Part shown: positions 22,360 to 34,860 of the stretch, piece after piece
Numbering within the stretch: position 1 is the first letter of the stretch
How the letters are laid out: each line of letters begins with the position of its first letter
From: Pelobates cultripes
Taxonomy: Eukaryota > Chordata > Amphibia > Anura > Pelobatidae
Length of the DNA: 64,000 bases
Direction of reading: 5' to 3'
Assembly (NCBI GenBank): GCA_933207985.1
Contig: OW240921.1
Coordinates: 20,097,044-20,161,043 of the forward strand
The notes under the pieces: generated by a model
The model's database searches: none
What the model saw: the letters and a program-made list of their open reading frames with translations, nothing else
What the model was told of the DNA's origin: nothing
Made by a program: the position numbers and the translations under genes

Positions 22360-24420
22360 TTTCAAAAAAAGATTGAGGAACTACAAGTAAAGCTAGAACA
22401 AATAAAAGTGACCCTCGCTGTGTTACAATGAAAGACAATGTTACAGCTAAAATGGGCAAACTTGAACAGGAAGTGGTTATGAGAAAATGTAAAACATTTA
22501 AAAGGGATAAAGAATCCCAGAGTAGATTCAATAGGAACCAAAAACAACACCATATGGAGTGAAGATCCCAAGAATTATAAAAAATAGGAGACTGATTAGT
22601 CAAATAAATTTGTCCTATACCCCACAAACTAAATACACACAGGTGTATAGACATAAAATAGCAGATGAAGAATTTAAGGCCATTACATCATAGTTACATA
22701 GTTACATAGCTGAAAAGAGACTTGCGTCCATCAAGTTCAGCCTTCCTCACATTTGTTTTTTGCTGTTGATCCAAAAGAAGGCACAAAAACCCAGTTTGAA
22801 GCACAATTTTGCAACAAACTAGGAAAAAAATTCCTTCTTGACCCCAGAATGGCAGTCAGATTTATCCTTGTATCAAGCAGTTATTACCCTACATTGAAAG
22901 ATTATATCCTTGAATATTCTGTTCTTGCAAGTATGCATCTAGTAGCCGTTTGAACATCTGTATGGACTCTGATAAAACCACTTCTTCAGGCACCACCTAA
23001 AAGAAGGTACAATACTACTTATAGAAATGAGACTTATATTGACAGAAAAACGTATAATAGACTGAGAAACTTTGATCAGGAAGGAGCTGTCCCTAAAAGA
23101 ACAGAACATAGAAACATGAAATCAAATTAAGTGCAATGCAAAAATGATTTTTTGGAAGTGGTGAATACAAACACTCGCATAATGCACAAGTATCCACCTA
23201 TGTGGAAAGATCCAGGGAAAACAGGAGATTCATGCTACCCAATGAAATTAACCAGCTGCACAAACAAAAAATTAGACAAAGAGGAAACAGAGCAGGATGT
23301 AGAGTCCAACAGAAAAAATGCCAGATTGGACAATGAGACTCTGTTATAAACATCTCCCAATATAAACTTACTACAGAGGAAGAAAAGATTCTTGAATATG
23401 GATTGAAATATGCTCCCACACAACCACTTAATTATTTCACAATATTTGTGGATGTACACAAATTTATCCGCAAGCTCACACTTTTCGGTATTTTAAGAAA
23501 TGAGGAAATATATGTAGCCATATGGAGAAGAAAAAATGTCTTGATTAAGACAATTTATCTATTGGAGACTTGGAAGGAATACAAATTTTGGAATCTTTAC
23601 AACATGATGGAAAGGAAGACAGTCTATCAAATCAAATTATTCACTCTGACTTCAAACCGATATCCTCCTTCTATCCTAGCCATGAACAAGGAGAGTTCAT
23701 ACGGGTATACAGTGACCAGGTCTTGAAAGATATAAAAGATATGTGTGAGAAACATAAGAAACATAAGTCAAATTTGCCATTCAAATAAAAAAACTGCCCT
23801 GAAAACTCTACAGAATAACACAAGTATGCAAATCAGAGAGGCAGATAAAGGTGGTGCGATAGTGATAAAAAACAAAGATTAATATATCCAAGAAGCAATG
23901 AGATTGCTTGGGGATACCAATACATATATGAAGCTAACTACTGATCCTACACAAGGGTTTCAACTGGAACTCCGTCAACTTCTGATGGAAGCAAGGGCAA
24001 AGGAATCCTAAATCAGGATTAATTTAATTTCTTTCATCAAGAGAAACCAATTACGGCAATTTTCTACCATCTGCCTAAAATACATAGAGATATACAAAAC
24101 CCGCGTGGACACCCTATCATATCCGGAATTGATTCTCTAACCAGCAACCTATCGGCATATGTAGATCACTATTTACAACATATGATGACACATCTAGACT
24201 CGTACCACTCATCTGTTGCAACTCATCCCAGAAATTAATTGGACTAAAGACTGCATCCTGGTTAGTTTTGATGTAACATCCTTATACACCAATATTCCTC
24301 ACCCAATAGGTATAAGTGCGGTCCAGTATTTTCTAAGTTTGTTTAATGAAATTAACCATAGAAAAAAACACAGGGAAAAACACACAGAATGTATACCCGT
24401 TAAAAAACAGATGCAGTAAA
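22360..24420 (+). pseudogene. Penelope-like element, N-terminal half, decayed
   Basis: Fragments in several frames. 22365-22650 is a charged coiled-coil-like N-terminal region. After an inserted repeat (22690-22990), 23390-23480 encodes YAPTQPLNYFTIFVD, a conserved PLE pre-RT block. 23590-23780 continues to the YPSHEQGEF region and 23825-23880 shows the READKGGAIVI motif. 24055-24420 gives early RT motifs (FYHLPKIHRD, PIISGIDSLTSNLS, then VSFDVTSLYTNIP with the first catalytic Asp region). Stops and frameshifts are frequent. RT motifs after that point and the GIY-YIG domain are absent. Confidence 0.75.
22690..22990 (+). repeat. Dispersed 'catagttacatag' repeat inserted in the PLE
   Basis: Begins with doubled 'atagttacat' and runs to 'cacttcttcaggcacc'. 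Sequences of this type are common in amphibian genomes. It interrupts the PLE N-terminal coding region. Class not determined. Confidence 0.5.
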
Positions 24421-24867
24421 CTGTGTATACCTGGAAATGATATAGTAGTCTAGAAAAATACTATCAATGCATATATTATAAAGAGGCTAAATATCCCTAT
24501 ATAACAAAATTAAAAAGTAGATAGGAAAAACACATATAAACCCTGGATGATAGTAAAGTATCAAATTCTATCCAAGCAATACTATAAGCAGCTACTAGGA
24601 GCTTTAATAAATCGGGCTTAATATTGCCACTGCAGTATTGACATAATCATTTCAAATGTATCAAGCAGGGAACAAAAAGAAAAATAATAAATAAATGACT
24701 ACCGCTACAGGAAAGCCTTTACTATATAGATATTCTATTAAAGTAATCCCAATATATACTATATCCTGTGATGCCCTAGGTACACCAAAAATAAATGAAA
24801 ATGGGTTACACATTCGATAGAATGAAATAGATGGATAAATGGATAGAGGCTATAAATGAACACCTGG
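24421..24867. other. No gene seen
   Basis: AT-rich sequence between the PLE fragment and the chromovirus gag. The 5' LTR expected for the chromovirus is not present here, so that element is 5' truncated. Confidence 0.45.
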
Positions 24868-25480
24868 TTCATTTCCTTCAGATAGAGCTAAGATTGGGTA
24901 TCTGATGAACCAACTTAAAGGTAAGGCCTTAACCTGGGATAATCCATTGTGGGAAAGTAATAGGAGAATCGCTCATTGTTACCAGGAATTCCTGGTGGAA
25001 TGCAAACTGACGTTTGAACCATTAGGCAGGGAGGAAGACACCTCCACTGCCTTAATGCATATCAAACAAGGAAACCGGTCTATCTCAGATTATGCAATAG
25101 AATTTCGTACCACGGCATCTGAGGTAGACTGGACTAATAAAGGATTAATCACTGCTTTTGAAAAAGGATTATCTGAGACTATTCTTGACGAAATTGCTGC
25201 CAAAGACCTATCTAAGGGGTTAAGTGACTTTATTACTTATGTGATGCAGATCAATAATAGACTTGCTAGAAACAGAACTAGACTTTGTCACCAGCACCTT
25301 GATTCTCCAAACCTGTTATCTCTGGCCTTCCAACGCTATCTGAACCCATACCTATGAAGTTAGGGGTTACTGGACTGTCTGAGGCAGAGAAACAGTATAA
25401 GAGAAAAGAGGGTCTTTGCTTATATTGTGGCAAAAAAGGACACATGAGAGATGCTTGTCCTATATGTCCGGAAAACGTTC
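24868..25480 (+). pseudogene. Chromovirus gag (capsid and zinc knuckle)
   Basis: Encodes a Ty3-type capsid segment (MNQLKGKALTW at 24905, then YQEFLVEC and SISDYAIEFRT) to a stop at 25357. A shift of frame then leads to CLYCGKKGHMRDAC at about 25411-25455, a CX2CX4HX4C zinc knuckle that binds element RNA. The N-terminus is missing and the frame is broken, so it is not functional. Confidence 0.8.
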
Positions 25481-25530
25481 GCACCTAAGAATCTTAAGGG
25501 GACAGGTCTTAGGTGTAATGGATAGGTGTA

Positions 25531-25948
25531 ATGGATACATCCTTAAGTAATTCCCAAAGCAGATTTCTCCTTGACATTTCCAGCTTTTGCAATGAGAAGA
25601 ACTTTTCATGCAAAGCCCTGGTTGACTCAGGTGCAGCTGGTAACTTTATTGATTTATATTTTGTTAAGAAACATACTATACCAGTCAGGGAGAGATCATC
25701 ACCTCTAGCGGTTGAGGCTATTGATGGGAGACCCCTATCTTAACCATTGATTACCCATGAGACCTTGCCTATTTGCAATACGATAGGAGCTTTGCATAAG
25801 AAATACATTACTTTCCAGATAATCGCTTCCCCTTCTTGTCCCATCGTATTAGGTTTCCCTTGGTTCATCAAGCATAACCCTCATATCGACTCGACTAAAG
25901 GGGAAATACTGGATAGGGGAAATAACTGGACGGCACACAGTTTTGGAG
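25531..25948 (+). pseudogene. Chromovirus aspartic protease
   Basis: [12 protein letters not shown] at about 25621-25656 gives the DSG active-site motif of retropepsins. A stop after RPLS (25741) is followed in the same frame by the conserved PIVLGFPWFIKHNP block. The reading then runs into the reverse LTR at 25949. Roughly 100-odd residues expected between protease and RT are missing on the far side of that LTR. Confidence 0.75.
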
Positions 25949-26497
25949 TGTAAGCAGGGATCTCAAGTTTAATGGGACACACTGGCCTTTTATACAATTT
26001 TCCAGGCCAGAGGAACACCCCCTGGACCTGATGGGGCACAGGAACACAGAGGACATAAACCAATAAGAACAAACATACAGTCTGTGACACGCCCATGTAC
26101 AGTACATCCCTCCCCTCTGCTTAGGAGATAATTGAGTAAAGTCCTGTAAGTAACTCAATTATCTCCAGGCAGAAAAAACACATTTTCACAAAGTTCATAA
26201 AGTACCCCAAAATCCAACATATCCCCTGATAGCCCCGATCTGGGTGAACAACATATCCAAAAATCACCCAGATTGGTTCAGGGGTTCAGGAATTTCCTGG
26301 AAGTCATAGGTTTGACCGACCGCAAACATGGCCCCATGCCCAAAACAGTTTCAGGGAAATCAGTGCTTACAGTCGGTCAAGTTTTGTAGTCTTTTACAGG
26401 TTTCCCTGCAGGGCTCATAGTCTGTGGGCAGGAGACTGGCAAGAAGGCTCCTCAAGGATCTCATGGCAAACTCACTTGAAAAGGGGAGTTTGTCACA
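25949..26497 (-). mobile_element. Solo LTR, reverse orientation, TGTGAC...CTTACA
   Basis: 549 bp with TG/CA-type ends when read on the minus strand, a TATA-like TTGTATAAAAGG (about 25997-25986) and a CATTAAA polyadenylation-type signal before its end. No clean target-site duplication (left flank TGGAG, right flank GAGAA), and host pol sequence is missing here, so insertion was accompanied or followed by a deletion. Confidence 0.7.
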
Positions 26498-27194
26498 GAG
26501 AATTACGTCCTTGCATTGACAAGATTACTATAAAGAATGCCTATCCCATTCCCCTTAAATCTGAATTGTTTGATAGACTCCAAGGTGCTAAGATCTTTGC
26601 CAAACCTGACCTTAGGAGTGCATACAATTTGGTGAGGATTAGGAAGCATCACGAAAGGAAGATGGCATTTAACACTAGGAGTGGGCACAATGAATACCTC
26701 GTCATGCCCTTTGGATTATGCAATTCTCCGGCCGTGTTTCAGGATTTTATTAATGATGTACTCAGGGACTATATCTATTCATTTGTTCTAGTTTACCTGG
26801 ATGATATCCTTATTTATTCCCCAGACCTCCAGACTTATCATGAACATGTTAAACAAGTATTACAAACATTGCTTGATAATAGATTTTATTGTAAACTTGA
26901 GAAATGCATATTTGATCAGCTGGTTTCCTAATGGATCCTCGCAAACTAGAGGCCATTCTACACTGGCCATTACCCAATGGGTTAAAAGCCATCCAACGAT
27001 TTATTGGTTTCACTAACTATTATAGGAGATTCATCAAAGGTTTCTCTTCGGTAATAGCCCCCAACACCAATATGACACGCAAGGGGGCTAATTGTACTAT
27101 ATGGCCTAAAGAAGCTAAAGAGGCTTTTGAGCTTCTTAAACAAATGTTCGCATCTGCTGACATATTAAGACATCCTGACACTAGTAAATCTTTC
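26498..27194 (+). pseudogene. Chromovirus reverse transcriptase (5' part of pol)
   Basis: [18 protein letters not shown] (with the usual YRELN step missing) leads to [26 protein letters not shown] and YLDDILIYS at about 26794-26820, the catalytic RT motif. A frame change near 26925 is followed by the thumb/connection block (LHWPLPNGLKAIQRFIGFTN). It is then cut at 27194 by the solo LTR. Confidence 0.8.
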
Positions 27195-28000
27195 TGTGAA
27201 GAAATCCCCCTGTTTCTGCCTATTGTATTCGGTAGATGTAGCTACCGAACAAAGACTACCCCCCTGGCTCGTTAAACATCAAAGATTACTTCAATTGATG
27301 CCTCTGTCTGTGCAGCCAGCGTTCGTCTGCCGAATGCCACGTGGCAGAGAAAACCACGGCCATCTTTGTTCATGCGAACAAAGGCAGCGGGACTTGGTCG
27401 TCGAGTGTATGGAACTGAAATCGGACACTCCGGTCTCAAACAGACAAACGCTGCAACTTTACTTACCGAATAGCTAGAAGAGCGCTATTCGGTACTTTGG
27501 TGCATTCGAAAGAGGGGGACGATCGCTGCTAAGAGCCAGGGGGATCTATTTCGTAGTTTGTTCGTTTTTCTCCTCTTTTTAAAGTGACTGGCAAAACCCA
27601 CCAATCTCATGGAACTGTTTTGGGCATACAGCCCAGGGTGAGCCTGTCACAGAAGACCTCCATAGTTTTTGCGAACCCCTTAACCGATCTGGGTGAAATT
27701 CGAATATGTTGGTCACCCAGATCAGGGCTATCAGGGGACATGTTATTTGTGGGGATACGACAAGTATAAAGGGGTGTCCCAGTTATTGGGGTAAAAGGTG
27801 ATTTTTCTGCCTGGAGATAATTAAGTTATTATTTTATCAGACTTAATTATCTCCAGAGCTAGGGGAGGGAACTGTGGATGTGTGTTATGGTTTTACAGTA
27901 TGTGATTGGTTAATGTTTGTCCCTCCCTGAGGGATGTCCCCTTGCATGGGGACTTGCATAAAAGCCTATGTGACCATTAAAAGTTAGTTCATTTTGTACC

Positions 28001-28902
28001 TGTCACGTTCTGTTCCTCGCTGCGGATCATTCTGACAATGGCTTCTGGTATCCAGTACTCTTTTTGCTGTCCTTGCTTGGCTTTTCTGGTTTTCTGGTCT
28101 ATGTCTGGTTTTCTTTGTTGCTGGGTTTCTGTGTTCATTCTTAGATTCTGTCCCTGGATTTCCCAGTCTCTTGGATTCACTTAAATGTTTGTTTTATGTT
28201 GCCACACCCGTTTGTTTTCCACTCTCCTTTTGTTTCAGTTGGACCTGCAGCAGTGTTTCATGTCTCTGTCCTTTCTTGCAGGTAAGTGCTATAGTGGTTT
28301 AGTGTGGCTGTTTTAGCATACATTAGGCAGTGTAGGACCTGCCAGATATGGGGTACATTGGCGTTGTTGGCAGGCTTGTGCAATGTATGATCATATAATG
28401 TAACTAAATCCCTATACTTTTCATATATAGTTCTCAGCTATGTCTCCTCTTGTTTTACCTTGTATATCTTGTCTTGTAATCCCAGTCCATGTACAGTCCT
28501 GTCCAGTCATGCCCATGTTATGCTCTTGTTTTCCTCATGTCTTGTGTACATGTTCTAGGTTCTGCTTTCTGTCCTGCTCCGGTTCTGGATTCTCCTAGTT
28601 TTGTCTTGTTCTCATGCATGGTGTCTATTTCAAGTCTTGCCTTGCTTCAGTACTGGATACATACCTGTTGCAGAGCCTCCCTATTCAGCTTCTGGGAGGT
28701 CTGCTTAATTACCTGCTCCTAGTTCCTGGGATCCGCATAAGCTGATTCAGGGTTCTGGTTGTGGCTGCATAAACGCTGGTGCTTAACACCAGGGGATTGT
28801 GGTTACCCTGCACCAGACCCTGCTAATCCACCTCCACACTGTGACTCCTACTCTGAACATCAGGCATACTGGGTCCCGGTTTCCGTACCACCACCCATGA
28901 CA
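28001..28902. mobile_element. Solo LTR (TGTCA...TGACA) nested in an LTR
   Basis: 902 bp with TGTCA/TGACA ends and a perfect 5-bp target duplication GTACC (27996-28000 and 28903-28907). Internal sequence is T-rich with no coding capacity. The retroelement family is not identified. Its first bases resemble the chromovirus 3' LTR start (TGTCACG), but the bodies differ. Confidence 0.8.
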
Positions 28903-29029
28903 GTACCCTTCTTCTTGACTTCGGCTGATGTTTGGGGATTCGTGTGTTTCACTAAGGGAATCATCTTGTGAAGCTATTGGGATTACTATATGGTTCGTCT
29001 ACTTTATCTACCAAACGGAGGGCTATAAT

Positions 29030-29985
29030 TAGTGATGTCGCGAACATTAAATTTTCGGTTCGCGAACGCGAACTTCCGCAAATGTTTGCGAACCGGGCGA
29101 ACCCGGCGAACCGCCATAGACTTCAATAGGCAGGCGAATTTTAAAACCCACAGGGACTCTTTCTGGTGGGTGGGGGCCATAAAGATAATGAGGGGGGGAC
29201 CTACAGTCCTCCCCCTCTCTGGCCCCCACCCCTGTGCGGCGGGTGGGGGCCCTAAAAATAACAATCAGAGTGTTCTTAGCCTAATTGCAGGGCGGGGGAA
29301 GGCTTTATAAGCCTTCCCCCACCCTGCGGAGCTCAGTCTGCGCGGAGCCCTCCATGGGTGAAGATGGATTATTTTTTTGCGCTGGGGTTTTTTCTTTTTC
29401 GTTGGGTTTTTTTTTTTTTGCGCTCTGGATTTTTTTTTTTTTTTACTTCGACGGTTATGATGGTTTTTTATTTTTTGGAGCTGAAAAATGAAGATTTGAG
29501 AAAAAAGAAGACGTCGAATGGTAAGTTTAATTTTATTTTACAGGTTAGTTATTTTATTCCCCCCTCACTATTTTTTAGGGTGAGGGGGGTAGGTAGGGAC
29601 TTTTTATTTGGGGGGGTGGGTGACTAGGGGCTTGAGGACCCCTAGTCACCTTGGGGGGGGGAATTTACTTAGGGCCCCCACCCGCAGCCCAGGGATGGGA
29701 GGCGGGGGGGAGGACAGTAGGTCCCCACCCCCTCATTATCTTTATGGCCCCCACCCACCGCGCAGGGGTGGGGGCCAGGGGGGGCAGTAGGTCCCCCCCC
29801 TCATTATCAATATGGCGGTATTGCGAGTAGGGGCACAATTTACTAATACTAAGTAATTTTTACTTAGTATTAGTATATGAATAGGGGGCGGACCGAACAT
29901 CGCATATGTTCGCCATCCGTGGCAAACGCGAACACGCTATGTTCGCCAGGAACTATCCGCCAGCGAACCGTTCGGGACATCACTA
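29030..29985. mobile_element. hAT MITE, TSD GCTATAAT
   Basis: Ends TAGTGATGTC and GACATCACTA, with a perfect 8-bp target duplication (29022-29029 and 29986-29993), as expected for hAT. Contains GC-rich 'cccccaccc' blocks and an internal palindrome near 29840-29878. 956 bp and non-coding. The other complete copy is at 41703-42610 (opposite orientation) and a truncated one ends at 43789. Confidence 0.88.
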
Positions 29986-30065
29986 GCTATAATCACTAAG
30001 GCTCTGGCGGTTCGGGAGGAAACTACAGAATAAGATTTAAATATACTTGGTTTCCTAACACTTTC

Positions 30066-31868
30066 CTACTTGAGGTTGACGCCTTCGAGACAGGGGTCGG
30101 GGCTGTTCTTTATCAGAGAGAGAGTCAGGATGCCCCTTTGCATCCTTTTGGTTACTTCTCCTGCCGAGCGTAACTATGACATTGGTAATAGAGAACTGTT
30201 AGCCATCACACTAGCACTTAAGGAATGGCGACATCTTTTGGAGGGTTCCAAGTATCCCATTCTGATTATTACTGATCACAAGAACCTGGCATATATTGGG
30301 GATGCCAAACGACTGTCTTCTAGACAAGCTAGGTGGTCATTATTTTTGTCTTGCTTTAACTTCATTATCACCTACAGACCCTGTTCTAAGAACATTAAAG
30401 CTGATGCCTTGTCTGGGCAATTTGACATTGAATCGGATCTAGAACAAGAGACATCCCCTATTATTTCTCCTGAGTATATTATTGCATCCACTGTCCTTTC
30501 TTTATTGTCCCCTTTGCTCCGTGCTATCATGGTGGCTCAGCCCCAGGCGCCTTGCAACAAACCTCAAGATAAATTGTTTATTCCATTGCCTGACAGGAAC
30601 GAGGTGCTGAAGGTATTCCATGACAATGTGACCGCTGGGAATCCGGGTATTAGTTAAACTGTATCTGCCTTTTCCAGGTCATTTTGGTGGGAGTCACTCA
30701 GGAGGGATATTAAAGATTATGTAGAAGCCTGATCTGTCTGTGCTGTTTCGAAGGTTCCTCGTAAACTTCAGTGTGGATTGTTACAGCCATTTTCTATACC
30801 CAGTATCCCATGGTCTCATTTATCGATGGATTTCATTGTTGAACTGCCTATTTCCAATGGGTATACAACCATCCTCATGGTAGATGACCGTTTTTCGAAA
30901 ATGGCACACTTTACTCCACTTAAAAAATTGCCATTGTCTCAGGACCTGGTGCACATATTTATACGCGAAATGGCTACATGGTATTCCTCAAAATATTGTG
31001 TCTGACAGGGGTTCTGGAGGGCATATTGTGTTCTGGAGGGCATTCAATAAACAATTCAGCATTGAATTGTCATTTTCCTCTGCTTACCATCCCCAAACTA
31101 ATGGTACGGCTGAAAAAGCTAACCAATCACTTGAGCTGTATTTACGTTGCTTCGTGAATAGTACACAGTCTAACTGGGCTGAATTATAGCCCTGGGCTGA
31201 ATTTGCAAGGAATAATGCTACCCATGACTCATCTGGACATAGTCTGTTTTTTGTCAATACGGGTCATCATCCTGCTGTTCTCCCTGATGTGTTTTCAGAT
31301 ATGGCTATCCCTACTCTAGGTGATCACATTACCTCTATACTTGGACTAAGGTTCAGGCCGCTCTTGAAACTACGACTGCTCGCTTTAAGTTTCATGCGGA
31401 TAAACGGCGGAGTGCCAATCCAGTTTACCAGGTGTGTGATCGGGTTTGGTTATCCTCACGCAACATCAGGTTGAAGGTTCCCAGCATGAAGTTTGCTCCG
31501 AGGTTTCTTGGTCCTTTTTGTGTGGTTAGGAGAATCAATCTTATTTCTTATTCTCTGGCCCTTCCAGTGTCCTCATGTATACTTAATACTTTTAATGTGT
31601 CCTTGCTCAAACCGCTTCTTTGCAATCGGTTGTTCCCCCTCCTCCTTTGGTTGTTTCTGGACAGGAGGAGTACGAAGTCTCGTCCATCATTGATTCCAGG
31701 TTTTCTTGTGGTTTCTTACAGTATTTGGTTGGTTGGAGGGAGTATGGGTCTGCTGACTGTTCTTGGGTTTTGGCTTCTGGTCGTAAAATCTGTTCTTTTG
31801 ATGCCAAGTTTCCTCTCAAACCTGGTCCTACCCACCCAGTGGGCGGTCTTCAGGTGGGGGGGGGGGTA
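30066..31868 (+). pseudogene. Chromovirus RNase H, integrase and chromodomain
   Basis: After the solo LTR the pol frame resumes with LLEVDASETGVGAVL, then NRELLAITLALKEW (RNase H). The integrase follows: MDFIVELP and MVDDRFSKMAHF at 30829-30910 supply the first catalytic Asp region, and SAYHPQTNGTAEKANQS at about 31078-31130 the block with the catalytic Glu. Stops at 30657, 30733 and near 31187 and frame shifts break it. A chromodomain (YEVSSIIDSR, YLVGWREYG) at about 31660-31790 places it among chromoviruses. The polypurine tract follows. Confidence 0.82.
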
Positions 31869-31869
31869 A

Positions 31870-32325
31870 TGTCACGTATTCATCTGCACATAAAAATGTG
31901 GTTAATGGCATTTACCGTCCTGACACGAAAAGTTGTGCTGAGCAGCATTACCGTCCTGACAGGAAAAGTTGTGCTGAGCAGCAATCATGCAATCGGATCC
32001 ACTTGAGGCGTATTTAAAATTAATTCTCCTTTTGCTCATTGCCCTGTCGTGGTTTCATCCTGATGGTAATCCAAGAGTGCTTTCCTGATCTTGATTTTCT
32101 GGTATTTGACTTTGGCTTAGTTTTGACTTCCCTGAATTCTGTTATCTTTGACTTTTGGCTTTCCCTCATCGTTGTGTCTGAGTCTGTGTTCCTGACCTCG
32201 GCTAGTATTTTGACTATTCTTGGATATGTGAAGTCCGGCCATTATAAGGTCCAGTTATACGTTGTCCTTAGTTCTAGGTGTGACACAGTTCTGCGTGCTG
32301 GATCAGCTTGTAATCCTGACATTCA
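31870..32325 (+). mobile_element. Chromovirus 3' LTR (approximate end)
   Basis: Begins TGTCACG directly after the polypurine tract and contains a tandemly repeated 'accgtcctgaca' segment. The right end is placed at a CA dinucleotide before the next LTR fragment, but without the 5' LTR for comparison it is uncertain. Confidence 0.6.
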
Positions 32326-32339
32326 TTAAGTTCAAAGAA

Positions 32340-33145
32340 AACAACAAGAATTTAGTGCTCTCTTTGTGTGGCCGCCATTTGTATAACCGAACGCCACTTG
32401 GTGGAGAAAATGGTGGCCATCTTGTCGCACTAAAGCAGGCAGCGGGACTTAGTCGTTGAGTGCCTGGAACTCTGAGGCGGCCACTCGACGGCCTGAAAAC
32501 TGGTGAAACCATACGAACGCCTGAGAGTGCTTTTAGGCAGTGTTTTTTTGACTGGATCTCCCGAAAAAACACTGCCCACGAGCTAGGGGACCCGTTCACC
32601 TTTTTATTCAGTTAATAACCCTCGAACTAGACCGACCACTACCTCTATAACTATGGAACTATTTTCAAGCGTCTCAAGAGAGGTCGATCAAATCTGCACC
32701 CCAGTGGCGATTCGACTAGGTTTGTGGGATCTGAGCGCTTTTTGTGAATGTTGTGTGCTCAGATCCAAGCTATCTGGGGATGTATAGACTATGGGGGTCA
32801 GTTATGCAAAATATGATTTTATGTATTTTAAAGGATTTTTGGAGTTTAGTAAAAAAATGTAAATGTTTTCTGTACCCGGACATAACTCAGTTTAATACAG
32901 TACTTAACCCAATTATCTCCCAGATACAGAGGAGGGGTTACACTGTTTTATGTGTGAGTGTCCTGGACCTGAGAGACAATGTGATTGTTTGTACTGTAGT
33001 CTACTCTCAGGTCCAGGGGTTAGTGCCCCTTGCATGGGGACTTGCATAAAAGGCCAGTTGTGGCTACCATTAAACACATTGTTTTACCCCTTCATGAAGT
33101 GTTGGCTCATATTTGGGGGATTGTGAGCTATAATCACTAAAACAT
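32340..33145 (+). mobile_element. LTR fragment related to 27195-30060
   Basis: Shares 'ggcagcgggactt', 'ccttgcatggggacttgcataaaa' as two shorter blocks, and the closing 'gctataatcacta' with the solo LTR. Ends inside a PLE at about 33145. Confidence 0.65.
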
Positions 33146-34655
33146 CTTCTATGCTTGGATTTCGGGACATTCTTCATGGATATACTCAGTCGGAGAAAAT
33201 ATCATGACAACGACAGTATAGAATCATTACCAACATTTGTGACCACATACAATACAGCTGCCACTGAAATTAAAAGGATCATTCTAACACGCTGGCCGAT
33301 TAATACTTGTGATAATATGATGCAAATTGAGCAAACAAATAAACCAAGAGTGGTGTTCAAACAAAATACAACTATCAAAAACCTTGTAGCCCCAAGTATG
33401 CCACGTATGAAAGCAAACATGACCATTGCAACAATACTTCTGAAATGAATATACAGATGTAACAGGAAAGCTTGCTCCACATGTGGGTTGATCTCAAACA
33501 AAGACAACAACCAACATTTCTCGTCAAACCATCTAGACAAAGAAAAAACATATGAAATTGAACAATTTATTAATTGCATTACATTATATGTGATATATCT
33601 TTACGAATGCCCTTGCGGCAAACAATATGTGGGACGCACATGTAGGAAACTTAAAACAAGAATAGGGGAACACTTAAGAGGAATCAAGAACAAATGTATC
33701 AATCATGGTGTACCCATCCATTTTGCAGAAAACCATGGAGCTAACTCAAGAGATCTAATAGTGAAAGGCGTTGAGGCAATCAAACAGACCCTCAGGGGAG
33801 GTGATAGATTAAGAACCCTCAGGCGAAGGGAATCATATTGGATCTTCAAGCTTGGTACACTCTGGAATGGGGGCCTCAATAAAGACCTAGATCTAGCAGC
33901 CTTTTATTAATTTAAATGTAATTTATTCTATATATTTTTTATTCAATATTTATTTTTATTTCCATTTTTCTTTTATTTTAGTTTTTTTATTTAGTTGTAT
34001 TTATATCCTTATTTTAGTTTCATTTTTTTTTTTTTTTTTTTTTTACTTATATTTTATTTACCAAAGAATGTTCTGCCACATAAGAAGAGTTTACTGGCAC
34101 CATCACTCCTTCTCCAATACCTGGGGACTAATTAAATAAATCATCTCCTCTATGTATTCTCATGTTTCATATAGTAGATACAATACAAAGTTTCATTGAT
34201 TGAGACTCAGTACCCTGCTGTGTGAAACTAGCACTTTTTATACACACCTCTCTTTGATAGAACATTCTGATGCTATGTTGGCTCACATTATAACAATGTG
34301 TGCTTAATACACACTTGCTTAGTTTTAATGTTTAAGTACAGTTTTAGCTCACTAATTCAGTATATCTTAAACAAAAGTAGTACTTGATCTGAACCTTTTT
34401 TGATAAGGAGATACTTCTTTATGCAACACATATCTATTGCTTTATATGTATTTTAAGAAGTATTACCTACTATCAGTATCTATACCCCTATTGTTATTAT
34501 TTCATTATTTTATTATGCCATAGCATGTTTATAACAGAGTTTAGTAAACAAGTCCTCCTTTTTTATCCTGGGTATTGTTATCCCTTTAAGACTCACGTGG
34601 GAGTGGGGGGATTTGTATCACAGGGGATTGCGTGTGATTCAAGTACCCAGTTTTT

Positions 34656-34698
<43 letters not shown>

Positions 34699-34860
34699 TT
34701 GTATTTTTACTTACATACTTTTATTTATTTTTAATGTAGCATATTTGTATTCTGTTACTTATTTTTGAATAAACTTCCTTCACCATAGAAGCCCTCCTTC
34801 TCTGTTTTGTGTTTTCTAGGCACATCAACTAAAAAATTATATAAGATTAATAAGACTTTT
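33146..34860 (+). pseudogene. PLE fragment with GIY-YIG endonuclease
   Basis: 33155-33448 encodes the PLE linker (LTRWPI, then RVVFKQ and KNLVAPS). 33488-33910, in another frame, encodes the GIY-YIG endonuclease: LYECPCGKQYVGRTCRKLKTRIGEH, read here as two shorter runs LYECPCGKQYVG and KLKTRIGEH, then RRESYWIFKLGTL and GLNKDL. This domain nicks target DNA for PLE insertion. RT is absent. The following 3' region has a poly(T) run (about 34028) and a TA microsatellite (34661-34694), and ends near 'aataaacttcc' (34768). Confidence 0.75.

Larger units (their letters stand above)
27195..30060 (+). mobile_element. Solo LTR (TGTGAAG...CTAACA) with two nested insertions
   Basis: Starts TGTGAAGAAATCC and ends TTTCCTAACA, flanked by the 5-bp target duplication CTTTC (27190-27194 and 30061-30065), exactly interrupting the chromovirus pol. 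The LTR body is split by a second solo LTR (28001-28902) and a hAT MITE (29030-29985). A 'gcataaaagcc' TATA-like site lies at about 27957. Related to the LTR fragment at 32340-33145. Confidence 0.85.
24868..32325 (+). mobile_element. Ty3/gypsy chromovirus, 5' truncated and interrupted
   Basis: Order on the plus strand: gag, protease, RT, RNase H, integrase, chromodomain, polypurine tract (31853-31868) and the start of the 3' LTR (TGTCACG at 31870). No 5' LTR. Two foreign LTRs interrupt it: a reverse LTR at 25949-26497 and a forward solo LTR at 27195-30060 (target duplication CTTTC). A second, partial copy lies at 43865-46129 within the large duplicated block. Confidence 0.85.

Noticed and set aside
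31432..32006. Several 61-145 codon plus-strand frames after the integrase as separate genes
   Set aside because: They are out-of-frame readings of the chromovirus chromodomain region and LTR.
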